Both the position numbers and the translations under genes were made by a program. DNA of 64,000 bases from Combretum micranthum (lineage: Eukaryota > Streptophyta > Magnoliopsida > Myrtales > Combretaceae), in NCBI GenBank assembly GCA_024138025.1, contig JAMXBD010001209.1, positions 1 through 64,000 of the forward strand. The letters run 5' to 3'. Position 1 is the stretch's first letter. Each line of letters starts with the position of its first letter. This document shows positions 23,824-34,560 of the stretch, piece by piece. The notes beneath the pieces were generated by a model. It saw only the letters and a list, made by a program, of their open reading frames with translations, was not told where the DNA came from and searched no databases.

Positions 23824-25337
23824 CACTATTAAAAAACTAGCCTTTAGGGATTAAAAATTTGCGATGAAAATTTTTTGTCTCTAAAATAATGAATTAGCAA
23901 TAGATCTACTACGTTTTGTGATGACATAAATTATGAATAATCTTATAATTTTCATATACTTTTGTGACGGAATTTGCAAATGATTATTAATTGATTTTGC
24001 GATGGAACTTTTCTCATTGCAAATTCGTCTCTAATTTTAGTGGAAAATAAATTATTTTAGCACCGTGTTGCAAATCTGTCTTTAAACTCATTTTATATAT
24101 ACATATATATATAAATAATTATATTTAAAAAATAGTTTTAATTATACATATAAAATTAATATATATATAAATGTGTAATATATAATATGGACTTATATTA
24201 TATTTCTAAATCAATTTTATTATAGAATAAATATAATATGTATAATCATATGTCATTTACAACTTATATATTTTATTTATAATATATTTATTAATATATT
24301 ACATGTTTATATATTATAAAGTGTAAACAACAAATAGTACTTAAAATAAGTTTGTTATAAACATTTGTACCTTTCATAAGTTATTATTTAGTCTATTAAT
24401 ATATTAATGAAAAATAGATTTTTATATTTTTTAAAGTATATTTATCATATGTATATAATAAAATTTATATATTTATGAGTTTTATGTAATTTATTAAATG
24501 TAATAAAAAATGATATAAATATAAAAATATTACTTAAAAATATACAATTTATTAAGTTATTATAAAATATAAAATAAGTATTGTAAAAGCATAATTATTA
24601 TATATATAATTATTTATATAATATTCATATATAATACTATCTAATAGTTTTTAATAATAATATGATATTTGGAAAAAAAATCATAATATACTCCTAAAAA
24701 TATTATATATTTATAATAAATATATAATTTAAAATAATTATTATAAAATGCAAACGTAGTATATATAAATATTATATTTATTTTAATAAAATATTAATGA
24801 AAATCCTTAATAAATAGGCAAAGTGGAATTATAAAAAAAAAATTAATTATAAAATATATGTAAAATATTTTATAGTTGTAATGTTATAAATTGTGATATC
24901 TATTAAGTAAATAGTAGTGGAACTTCATTCACGAAGATAAGAATTAGTTCATCGGTTTAGTGCTTGTGAAAACTTCAATGTTAAATGTGCTAGCATGCAA
25001 TGATGGGTAACCTCTTAGGAAGGATAAATAGGAGGCAAATGAGATTTTTTAAAAATAATTTATCTTAAAATTAGAGACAGATTTGCAATGGAATAATTTT
25101 ATTTATTATTTATTAATTGAGTATTTAATAATAACTAATTCTAAAATAGAAACAGATTTGAGAAAGAAATCTCGTTGTAACTTGCGACAGATAATACATA
25201 TGTCTCTAAAGAATTAATGATGATGATTTTTGAGACAGAAATTTGTGATGGAGAGTCTATCTATGAAAGTCTTCAGAGAAGATTTTTTACTTTTAGAGAT
25301 AGAATTTTTTATCTGTAAAGCTAAAATTCTTACAATG
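23824..25337. mobile_element. Non-autonomous CACTA-like (En/Spm type) element
   Basis: Begins CACTATTAAAAAACTAGCCTTTAGGGAT. The complement of the right end, CATTGTAAGAATTTTAGCTTTACAGAT, matches it over more than 50 bases with mismatches. Subterminal motifs of the 'aatttgcgatggaa' and 'gagacagatttgcaatgg' kind occur in both orientations near each end (23853-24080 and 25070-25260), typical of CACTA subterminal repeats. The centre (24100-24900) is extremely AT-rich and non-coding. The right end has lost the exact CACTA word and the 3-bp target duplication is not clear, so it is an old copy. Confidence 0.6.
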
Positions 25338-26530
25338 ATATTAAACAGGTTTATGACCTATAAATATATTCATATCCATTGTTTAAATCTTAATATACTT
25401 ATAAACAAGTGTACATAGATATAGTCAAATTTAAATTCATCTTCAATCATATCATGCTCTACTAAGTTTGGTGATTTATACTCTAAATTACGAGCCTTGA
25501 TATAGGTTCACATTTTTTTTAAAGTTTAGTTAACATGTAGATATTGACTTATTTGGCAAATGGCATCCATCAAATTATCAAATAATTCATATGTAAAAAA
25601 TGAAGAGACTAGAAATTAACTTGTATAAATGAAAAAACAACTTCTTAAAGAAATCTAAGGTTCTTTTTCTCCATTTTCGTTTTTTCTTTTCCTTTTCCTG
25701 ACCTGTTTTTGTATTTAGTTATTTTTCTTTCCAATACTTTTCTTTTTAGAATTTTCAATATCCATTTATCTCATTTTGTTAATTTGGTTATCTTCATGAA
25801 AAAAGATTCAATCTATTACATGTACAAGTGCATAGCTAGTTGGAAATAGTGCATAGATTTTGTAAAGTTATTTACATAGAGAAATTTTATCAATGTCTAT
25901 ATGCTATTTATTAATTCATATGATGTGTCAGTAGTATTGAATCCTCTCTAGATCTCCATGTACTCCAAGCACCAACATGGATGATGTAGGACATCAACTT
26001 AACCACCCAAATTAGAGAACCATCTACATTCATTCTTTTATTGCTATCAAGAACCCACTTTTTAATGCATCAAAGTGCGCATAAAATTGATCAAATATAG
26101 GCTTGCTTTTGGATGTGGATTAGTTAAATTCACCAACAATTTGTTTCATGATTTCTTCGTTCAAAGAAGAAAAAATGGAATGAATAGGCTATAAATATTT
26201 TCCACAATGCACATTGCCATAGTGCCATTAGCGGCTTTTAGAAGGAATTTTATTATTTATTTTTTTGAATACGATGACATGAGAAAATTTAGAGATAATT
26301 GAATATAATGGTGTTTTTAACATGTCATGTATACATACACATGGTGCTTAATACCAAGTCTATCTACCATTTACATGCAAAAGTAAATCACAATCCTCAG
26401 AACTGCTATCAAATGCATATGATAGGAAATTAAGTTCTTCAATCGCTCTTACCCAAGCTAATCAAATAGACAATAACATTGGCTTAATTAGAAATGTAGC
26501 AATTATAAAAGAACATTATAGAATGGCCTA
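25338..26530. other. Intergenic stretch, no gene seen
   Basis: AT-rich DNA with no recognisable coding, RNA or repeat signal, apart from weak similarity near 26500 to the 3' flanks of the small-protein gene copies. Confidence 0.4.
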
Positions 26531-27160
26531 GGTCATGTTATATCCTCTATCTAGGACCTAACACTGAGAAGCCTTCAAAGATTCATAGATTTTGATAATA
26601 ATTCTATTATCAAATTCCTTTTCTGAATATCTCACAGATACTTGTCATGCCTTTAAAATACGTTTTTCGTCTAAAGGTTTTATTAGTATTTAATAATCCA
26701 ACATTACAAGCTAGATTCATCATCATGTTGATCTAGACATTCTTTAGCTTGATCACCATCTTTAACAGAGAGACAATAGTTTTCCATCTTAGCTTTGGAA
26801 TTATTTTGATCCTCCAAAACTACTTTGGAGTATTAATTCCTTTACCTAGCCTTGTCACTTGCAACTTCTTTCGATTGCTAGCACTATTGTGTCGGTGTTG
26901 GTATTTTTGCCTCATCTAGTGTCTCTTCACCCCACATTCAGTAGTTATTATATAGCACGTGTAATGTACATGTGGTATGTAACTCCCAATGATTTTCTAA
27001 CACGTGAGGTGGTGATTATTTTGAAAACTAGCCACTACATTATCCATATATTAGAAAATGATTGGGAGTTATATACTACGTGTATATACACGTAGCGTGT
27101 ATCACCCACGTAAGATTTTCCCCCTAATTGGTTTTGTAAGCAAATCCATTTGATTAGTTC
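26531..27160 (-). pseudogene. Broken copy 1 of the small basic protein gene
   Basis: The minus strand matches the intact gene at 43153-43578 over nearly all its length: 'KKLQVTRLGKG', 'FWRIKIIPKLRWK', 'KMVIKLKNV', 'INMMMNLACNVGLLNTNKTF'. Stops interrupt the frame, including before FWRI and in the YVNMM motif (TAG), and the C-terminal part is frameshifted. A foldback MITE (about 26936-27123) is inserted near the start codon. Upstream of the start, the promoter is split by LTR copy B. It is the most decayed of the three paralogues. Confidence 0.75.
26936..27123. mobile_element. Small foldback MITE inside pseudogene copy 1
   Basis: About 190 bases absent from the equivalent place in copy 3. Its arms are an inverted repeat: 'TAACTCCCAATGATTTTCTAA' at about 26980-27001 faces 'TTAGAAAATGATTGGGAGTTA' at about 27051-27071, with 'acgtgtaatgtacatgtggta' against 'tactacgtgtatatacacgt' outside. 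Ends are approximate; family not assigned. Confidence 0.65.
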
Positions 27161-27221
27161 AAACCCAAGAAAAGAGGATAAAGGAGAAATTTGATGGATG
27201 GTTTTAGTATGAATCTGGGGT

Positions 27222-27270
27222 TGGGGGGGGGGGAGAAGAGGGGGGGAGAGAGAGAGAGAGAGAGAGTGAG
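27222..27270. repeat. G-run and (GA)n microsatellite
   Basis: G(11-12), then GGGGGGG, then about eleven GA units, directly before LTR copy B. The promoters of the two paralogous copies carry simple repeats at the equivalent place, (GT)n near 41216 and (AT)n near 43670. Confidence 0.85.
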
Positions 27271-28765
27271 TGAAATACCCTAAACCTTCACATATATTAG
27301 AAATTGGGTTTAGAAAAATTTGAATGAATTAAATTAATCATATGATATAAATAGACAAGTTAACAAAATTAGATTAGTAATTAATTAAATGGAATTTGAG
27401 ATTTTGATTCCAAATCTCCTAAACATGTTTCTAAATTGTTTAGAGGATTCCAAAACTCTTGATTTTTAGCCTAAACACTAATTCCTAAATTTTTACAAAG
27501 TTTGAGTTCATTTTCTTGTATAAAAATATCAGTTCTTAAACCTGAACTCAAATTAAATATCTTTTATCTAAAATAATTCCTAAATTAAGTACTTATTTTA
27601 AGATCTTAATTTATAACCTATCGGTTCATAAATTATCTTTTAAATATTTCTAGAACTAAAGATATTCATCTGATAGTTCTAAACTTATACCTAAATTCTA
27701 AAATATCCTAAGTTTTATAATTATCTTTCCTTTTTATTTCCTTTTCCCTTGCCTTTATCTTTCTTTTACTTTCTCTCTCTTTTCTTCTTCCTCTTTCCCG
27801 TTCTTCTTCTTCTTCATTTGATTTTCTCTTCTCTCTTTCTTCAATTCATCTCACCACAACTCAAATTCAACAAAGCTAAAGGAGAAACCAAAGTTAAGAA
27901 TGAAAATAGAAGAAGAAAATTATATGTTTCTCCAAAAGCTAAGTTTTCTATTTCAAGTTATCTTTGTTTACTTGTTGTTTAAGTTAATAATTGATGAATT
28001 CATGTTGATTTGGGATGAGAGTGTTGTTTATGTATATGTTTATTGAAGTTATGGTTGTTGGAAGTTGGGTTTGAGATTGAGGATGATGAATAGTGATTTA
28101 GAGTTGTTAGTAGTTGAAGTGGATTGTATATTGTTTGATGTGTTGAATTTGGATGATTGATGTTGAGGAGTTCATATATCAAGTTTAGGAAGCTTAGAAA
28201 GTGACTTAGAGAAGTTTGGAAGTGTTAAAATATTTTGCAAAACTTAAGTTTTGAAAATAAGCTTCTGTCAAAAGCATGTTCTGTCACGTACACCGGCATA
28301 TGATACTTCAACGCCGTCGGTGTTGAAGTGATCAGAATGCCAATTCCTTAATGTCGTCAGAAACACCGTCAACGTTTGCATTAATTTTACCGATGTTGAA
28401 GGTTGAACCAAAGTGATCAAAAGTAAATCTTTTTAACGATGCTGGTGTTGCAATAATTTTCCTTTAAAAAACTGAACACCAGTTTTGAGTATCAATGCTG
28501 CCGCGTTAGGTTTGAAGCCTAAAACTTCACAGAGTTCAAATTTTTAACATTGGCATCCACGCTGTCGGCGTAGACTTCAGCACTATCGGTGTTGGTGCAT
28601 TGAACGCGGGACTTTTGCCGGCATATCCCCTATTTTAAATTTAATTTCTAAATCATTTCAAAATCTTTCCAAAGCTTGAAATATGATCTTGTATGTATGA
28701 GTTGACTTTGTATGATGATTTATATGTTATGTAAGTTGATGATATAATTAAACATGAGATAAGTG
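27271..28765 (+). mobile_element. Left part of LTR copy B (family A/B/C)
   Basis: Starts TGAAATACCC like copy C. It aligns with copy C through 'agtttaggaagcttagaaagt' (28178) and a GC-rich inverted-repeat block at 28290-28620 with a clear stem CTTCAACGCCG/CGGTGTTGAAG near 28309-28331. It is interrupted at 28766 by another solo LTR and resumes at 32577. The last five bases, AAGTG (28761-28765), are the likely target duplication of that insertion. ORF 27749-27982 is a pyrimidine-rich stretch, not a gene. Confidence 0.72.
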
Positions 28766-29114
28766 TGTAGACACCCAATTTTTGCCCAATTAATTAAGGC
28801 TAAATTATAATAAAAATTAATATTATTGGGCTCATAAAAAATGAGAGAGTGAAAATAATAAAAAAAAAGGGAGTGAGAAATAGAGAGAAAAGAAAAGAAT
28901 AAAAATAAAAAAAAAGAGGATAAAAAGAGAGAAAATAAAAAAAGAGAGAGAATAAAAATAGAAAGAAAAACAATAAAATGAGAGATAAATATATAGAAAA
29001 TTATTTGAGCTCAATATAGTATATAGTTTTATTATAAATCATTTTTAAAGTTAATTAAACAAAATTTTCATTTTTGTTTAATTAAACTCATTTTTCCAAA
29101 AACCTTAATTAGTG

Positions 29115-29261
29115 ATGAGTTAGCTACATGACCAAGGCACAGGCCAACAGCCTAACGGTTCAAAACATTGACACATGAGCTCAGGTGCGAGAGGAGACCC
29201 AAGTTCGATCCTAGCTAAAGGCAAAAATTTCGCTATTTTTGCCTTTTTTTTTTTTTTTTTT
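29115..29261 (+). mobile_element. SINE-like tRNA-derived segment with hairpin and T-tail
   Basis: An A-box-like AGCCTAACGG at 29149-29158 and a B-box GTTCGATCC at 29203-29211 have tRNA-promoter-like spacing. They are followed by a perfect 12-bp hairpin, AAAGGCAAAAAT (29217-29228) with ATTTTTGCCTTT (29235-29246), and a T-run to 29261. This is the layout of a plant SINE, or of a Pol III unit ending in T's. No target duplication is visible, and the segment may simply be part of the host LTR. Confidence 0.35.
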
Positions 29262-30853
29262 GATTGTCCAACCAAAAGTCATGTTGGTTCACATACTTAG
29301 GGTTACAATTCCATCAATAAATCTTCATTAATTTTTTAAAAAATTAGATACACTCAAGAGGCATGGGATACATTAATTTTGGACCAAATTTGTGCATCAA
29401 AGTAAGCCAAAAGACACTTCAATCAAAGCTTCAAAATTGGGAAAAATATGAAAAGTTGTGACTCTTCAAATTTGATTCATGGCAAAATTGAATGAATTAA
29501 TTCTTAAACTCATCCAAACGAAGAGTCATGAAGTTTAAACACTCGAATCGTATCTAATTCGAAGGATTAATCATGAATCGACTCCCAAATTCCCAAACGT
29601 TTTGATGAAAGAACACAACGATTCTAATCCAACAATTGAGCATTAATGGATTCACGAAACGACAATTAATCTTAGCACTATAATAGGATCACCACACAAG
29701 GCAAATGCACAATTCAATTTCAAGAAAAACACACTGAGAGAGTGAGATCTGAAAATTCGAGAGTTTGTGCAAAATTTGCAAAATTCGCAAATTCGAAGCT
29801 TGTTTGGAGTTTTTGATCCAACTGAAGTGTTTGGGAAGTGTTTTAGGAAGTGTTCCTGAGGTTCTAGTGTGCTTGGATTGGATCGAAATTGAGTTGCAAA
29901 GCTCTGCAAATTTTTTCCTAAATTGCTGCCGTACGACCGCCGAGAAGCACCACCGGAGCCGCCTCTTGCCGCCGTTCTGGGTGCACGCCACCACCTCCAA
30001 GAGCTCGCTGTCGCATCAGAAGTCGGGCCGACAAACTCCCAGCCGCCATCGACCACCAGAGCCGCCGGAATCCTCCCCGAAATGCCGCGACTTCATCTTC
30101 TTCGCCCGACTGGTCAGATCAGCCCGAAATCGAAATCCGACCCGAAAAATCCGAAGTCTAACCCGCCCCCTGGTCAACGGTCAACGGTCAGCCCAGATCA
30201 GACGGCCTAGATTCGATCATCCAAATCCAACAGTCCATATTTGATCAAGGTGATCAACGCCCCAGATTGAGTCAACGAGATCAGACGGCTAGGATTGGTC
30301 TCCAGATCAGATGATCCAGATCGCATCCGCTCCATCCAACGGCCCAGGTCAATCCGTATTATTTTATTATATTTTTATTATATAATTAATTTCGAAAAAT
30401 AGGAAAAAATTCAGAAAAAATATGAAAAAAAATTCATAAAAAATTCAGAAAAATTCAGAAAAATCCAAAAAAATCAAAATAATTATTTTTCATATAAATT
30501 TACATGTTTTAGCAATTTGTGATCTTTTTGAATATTTTATGAGTATGTATTTATATATAAATTGATCTTAAAATGTATGTTTGATACATAAGATGTATTG
30601 TTGTTTGTATTCTAATTTTTGATATGATATATTTTGAATATGTTTTGAATGTGTGTGATGATTATTGAATTTTGAAAAATAATAAATTGAAAATGGGTTT
30701 TCTAAATCAAAGTTGTTTTTGAATAAAAAATGAAAATTGTTTTTTTTTTAAAAAAAAAATTGAATTTGTGGATGATGAAAGAAATGAATGAAGATGAAAG
30801 AATTGTTGTTGAATATTTTTTGAGAATCATGAAAATAATAAAGTTTTAATCAA

Positions 30854-31745
30854 ATTATCTTCATAAATTTGCTATGAAGATATTAATCAAATTTTTCATC
30901 AAATTATATCATAAATTTGCTATGAAGATAATCAATCAAGTTTTTCACTAAATTATCTTCATAAATTTGCTATGAAGATAATTATTAAAGTTCAATCAAG
31001 TTATTTTCATAAATTGTCTATGAAAATAATCAAGTGTTCATCAAATTATCTTCATAAATTTGCTATGAAGATAATCATTAAAGTTTAATCAAGTTATTTT
31101 CATAAATTGTCTATGAAAATAATCAAGTGTTCATCAAATTATCTTCATAAATTTGCTATGAAGATAATCAATAAGTTTTCAATCAAATTATTTTCATAAA
31201 TTTGCTATGAAAATAATCAAAGTTTTCATGAAATTATTTTCATAAATTTGCTATGAAAATAATCCAAGTTTTCATCAAATTATTTTCATAAATTAGATAT
31301 GAAAATAATTCAAGTTTTTCATCAAATTATTTTCATAAATTGTCTATGAAAATAATTAAAAGTTTCAATCAAGTTATCTTCATAAATTTGCTATGAAGAT
31401 AATAATTCAAGTTTTTCATCAAATTATTTTCATAAATTGTCTATGAAAATAATTAAAAGTTTTCAATCAAGTTATCTTCATAAATTTGCTATGCAGATAA
31501 TAATTCAAGTTTTTCATCAAATTATTTTCATAAATTGTCTATGAAAATAATTAAAAGTTTCAATCAAGTTATTTTCATAAATTTGCTATGAAGATAATAA
31601 TCAAAAGTTTTCTCAAATTATTTTCATAAATTTACTATGAAGATAATAATTAAAGTGTTCATCAAATTATTTTTATAAATTTGCTATGGAAATAATAATT
31701 AAAGTTTTCATTAAAATATTTTCATAAATTTGCTATGAAAATATT
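30854..31745. repeat. Array of about 19 hairpin units
   Basis: Tandem units of about 46-48 bases, each containing ATTATCTTCATA-(AATTTGC)-TATGAAGATAAT or ATTATTTTCATA-(AATTGTC or AATTTGC)-TATGAAAATAAT, a 12-bp perfect stem with a 7-base loop. The C/G and T/A versions change on both arms together in most units. Two units (near 31570 and 31620) keep T opposite G. Linkers are 'caatcaagtt' or 'catcaa'. It is not a CRISPR: the host is a plant and there are no unique spacers. Confidence 0.9.
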
Positions 31746-32576
31746 CAATCAAGTTTAATCAAAATTGATTTTTCATGTAGCATTAGAGTAGCCATGAATT
31801 ATCATGAATTGGTTTTAGAAAAAATGATTTTGGACTTAGAAAAAAAATGTTTTCATAAAATAAAAAATCAATTGATTAGATCATAGGATCATCAAAAATG
31901 GTTTCATAAAAATTCAAAATTTAATGAATTTAAAGTGAAAAGAGTTCAAAAATTAAAATTGATCAACAAACTAAGGTTCTTTTCAAAAGAACTGCGTTTT
32001 GTCTGATCTCGATTAGCGAGTACGTAGGCACCTACGGGACGACAATAAAAATGGAAAAAATGTTTTTGTTTTTAATATTGTGAATAAATTATTTTGTAAA
32101 TATAAGTTTTTTTTTAAAAAAAAAGGAAATATATTTGTTGATATTCATATTCTTAAAAAAAAAATAAAAATGAAGAAAAGCACATAAAAAATAAAAATGA
32201 ATGATTTGACTTGTAAATATTTCTGTTATAATGTTTTATTTGAATTTTTGAGCATATAAAGGATAGATTATAAATTTAAAATTCCAAAAGTGGTAACCAT
32301 TTGGTTTTAATAGGTTAGCCCCCGAATCCATGATATCTAATTTTAAAGTTTGGTTTTAATCAAATTTTCGCAGACTAGTAGCTAAGTTAGGATCAACCGA
32401 CCATTGATCCTAGCTTTTATTTTTTCCCGATTTATATCGGGTGGCGACTCTAAAAAGTTTTCAAAAATTAAAATTTCTTTTAACCCATAGTCGAGGATTC
32501 ATGTTAAATGAGTTCGGGTTTAATGTGAATCGAGTTAGGAGAATGAATCAGATAGTGGGAAAATCTAGGCTCGACA

Positions 32577-34413
32577 AGTAGATTTATAGATTTAAGAAAT
32601 AGTTAAATTAAATATAGAAGTTAGATATAAAATGAACTTAGTTAGTAAATCTGAGTTCAACTTGACTAAATAAGCTTGAATTAGCTAAAAGGAATTAGAT
32701 TACTTAAGTTTAATCAACTTGAACTAGTTTTAGATTAAATGACTAATTCTAAACAATTTAGTTAAGGTTAAGTTAAAATGAGTTTAATAGCTATAATTAG
32801 CTTAGATGAATGTATTATGATGATCTTTGAATAACATGAGCATATATTGTTTCAAATGTTTATTTGCTTTGAATATGAATGCTTTTATGTATGAATGCTT
32901 TATATATGTTATGTTTTGTGATAAGAAACTATAATTAAAGTGAAAAGAATTACTTTGACAGACAAAGGAGAATTGTCCGTATTTTTATGGGGCGATCTTT
33001 GCAGCCATATCGGGGTTCCAAGTTAGTGTCCTGATCAAATAGGGTTAATAAAAGTTTAAGAAAGTGGATGATTAATTTAGTTTAGTTTCTTATATGAGTT
33101 CTTTCCTTAAATAGTGATGGATATCTAATTTATCTTTTAGATTATCTTCTGAAATTCCTTCCGAGGCTATGTTTGCATTTCATATTCAAGGTACGTAGTA
33201 ACTTACGTGTCGGATGTTAGATAGGCATCTAATATGGATTAAGAACTTCAACTCGGCTTTATAATTGATGAGTGTGGTTGTGCTTTACGTCGTTGAATAC
33301 GGAACCGGGGAGGGATAACCTTGTCATGATGCAATGGCACTGTAGTTAGGCACTTACCTAATCTTTTGTCATGATGCAATGACTCAAATCCATGATGCAA
33401 TGGTGGTTTATTTAAGGGCTAAGTGGGTAACTAATAGGGTTAACTGTATCGGTGTATTCTCTACTTAGGCTCGGGAGGAAATAACATGTTTTAGTTCACT
33501 GGTATGGACCATTGAACTAATTAATGTTATAGACCGGGATAAGTGGAGTGTATAAAGGAGTGTGAACCCTAGATGATGCTATTATATTCTTTATCGGTTA
33601 GATATAGGAGATATAGATACCTGATCTATCTATATCAACCCCCTGAGCAGCTGCTGTTACTCAGGACCCCTAGATTCCTATTAGTTTGTTCCGGAGTGTA
33701 AGTGATTCATTGTTGATTTGTTTATTTTAATGAAAGATAAACAACTTGTGGATTGTATGCATTGCATTTAGTTTAAGCTCGCGTACCACTCCGTGTGTGA
33801 TTATGTTACTGTGTATGAGCTCCAGCTCATTCCTATTTATGTTTATCTTTTTACAAGTTATTGATGAAGTTGTTATTGTTGATGATGAAATGAGTAACGA
33901 GAAGATTTTTGATGATGATGTGGAGGCTGTTGATGTTGTTGTTCTTATTATTGTTGTTGTTTGATGTGATGATGTTTGTCTCAGAATCAGGCGAATTTGA
34001 AGATTTGGTTGATGAGCGAAATATATAAGATCGAGATATATTTGTATTTTGTTTCTTCTTTGTTTTATTTTATAAAGATTGGATTTATTTATAAATTTGT
34101 ATTTTCATTTAAGGGGCTTGTTAGTGTCCATGTTTTGTAATAAGCTTTTAAAGATTTGTTTAAGTGAAAATTTGCCACTTGTATAGTGGAAGTTTGAAAT
34201 GCTTTTATGTAGAATTGTTTTTATTAAAGTTTATTTTTCTGCTGCTAAATCCAATTATTGCCAATCTAACTAAATGATTTCATAACCTAAAATCGGATAG
34301 TAATGTTTAACATAAACACCTCCTTTAAGACGACTTTATGTATAAGTCGTAAAAGTTATACGTGATTGGGGACTTAGTGTGCTTAATTTGAGAATTGAGC
34401 ATGTCGGGTCTTT

Positions 34414-34416
<3 letters not shown>
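32577..34416 (+). mobile_element. Right part of LTR copy B
   Basis: Continues copy B after the nested LTR. It aligns with copy A 840-2330 and 17400-17601, including the stem-loop CCTGAGcagctgctgttaCTCAGG at about 33645-33668, and ends GGTCTTTACA at 34416. The flank is (CA)n on the right and (GA)n on the left, so the 5-bp target duplication cannot be read. No primer site follows: a solo LTR. ORF 33746-33964 is a GATGATGTT-type low-complexity run. Confidence 0.72.

Positions 34417-34440
<24 letters not shown>
34415..34440. repeat. (CA)n microsatellite
   Basis: Thirteen CA units starting in the last bases of LTR copy B. Confidence 0.95.
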
Positions 34441-34445
<5 letters not shown>

Positions 34446-34560
34446 GCATACATGTAAAGAGCATATGTTTTATTATAGAGAATGTGTACTTTCATGGTAG
34501 AAACGTATTAGTCCAAGTCAACCATGACAATCTAATGTATACATTTCATATTTGAATGTT
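34441..34560 (-). promoter_or_regulatory. Displaced upstream flank of pseudogene copy 1
   Basis: 'aaagagcatatgttttattatagagaatgtgtactttcatgg' and 'tatacatttcatatttgaatg' match the region upstream of copy 2 at about 41237-41350 ('aaaagagcatgttgcattatagtagaaagtgtcattttgtgg' and 'tatacatttcatatttaactg'). LTR copy B therefore landed in the promoter of copy 1 and moved this part 7 kb away. Confidence 0.65.

Larger units (their letters stand above)
28766..32576 (+). mobile_element. Solo LTR of a second Gypsy-type family (TGTAGACACCC...CTCGACA), nested in copy B
   Basis: Begins TGTAGACACCCAATTTTTGCCC and ends GGCTCGACA, about 3.81 kb. The flanks rejoin to match copy A (copy A 'aagcataagttaagtggatttatg'; here '..gagataagtg' then 'agtagatttatag'). 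The target duplication AAGTG/AAGTA is imperfect, or one base is shared with the terminal A. The 'TGTAGACACCC' start, 'gcgagtacgtaggcacctac' (32015) and 'ggtggcgactct' (32441) motifs are like those of Tat/Athila-lineage LTRs, as I know them. A GC-rich block at 29910-30340 and the hairpin array at 30854-31745 lie inside. No internal domain is present. ORFs here (29652-30244) are overlapping frames of the GC-rich block and I do not call them. Confidence 0.7.

Noticed and set aside
27749..27982. 77-codon ORF with a hydrophobic start
   Set aside because: Pyrimidine-rich leader of LTR copy B; the composition explains the reading.
28832..29014. Phenylalanine/serine-rich ORF
   Set aside because: Complement of a GA-rich low-complexity run at the start of an LTR.
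29652..30244. Overlapping ORFs up to 159 codons on both strands
   Set aside because: They lie inside the GC-rich block of the nested solo LTR, are open in several frames at once and show no domain.
30854..31745. CRISPR-like array
   Set aside because: Units are themselves palindromic with short similar linkers rather than unique spacers, and the DNA is from a plant.
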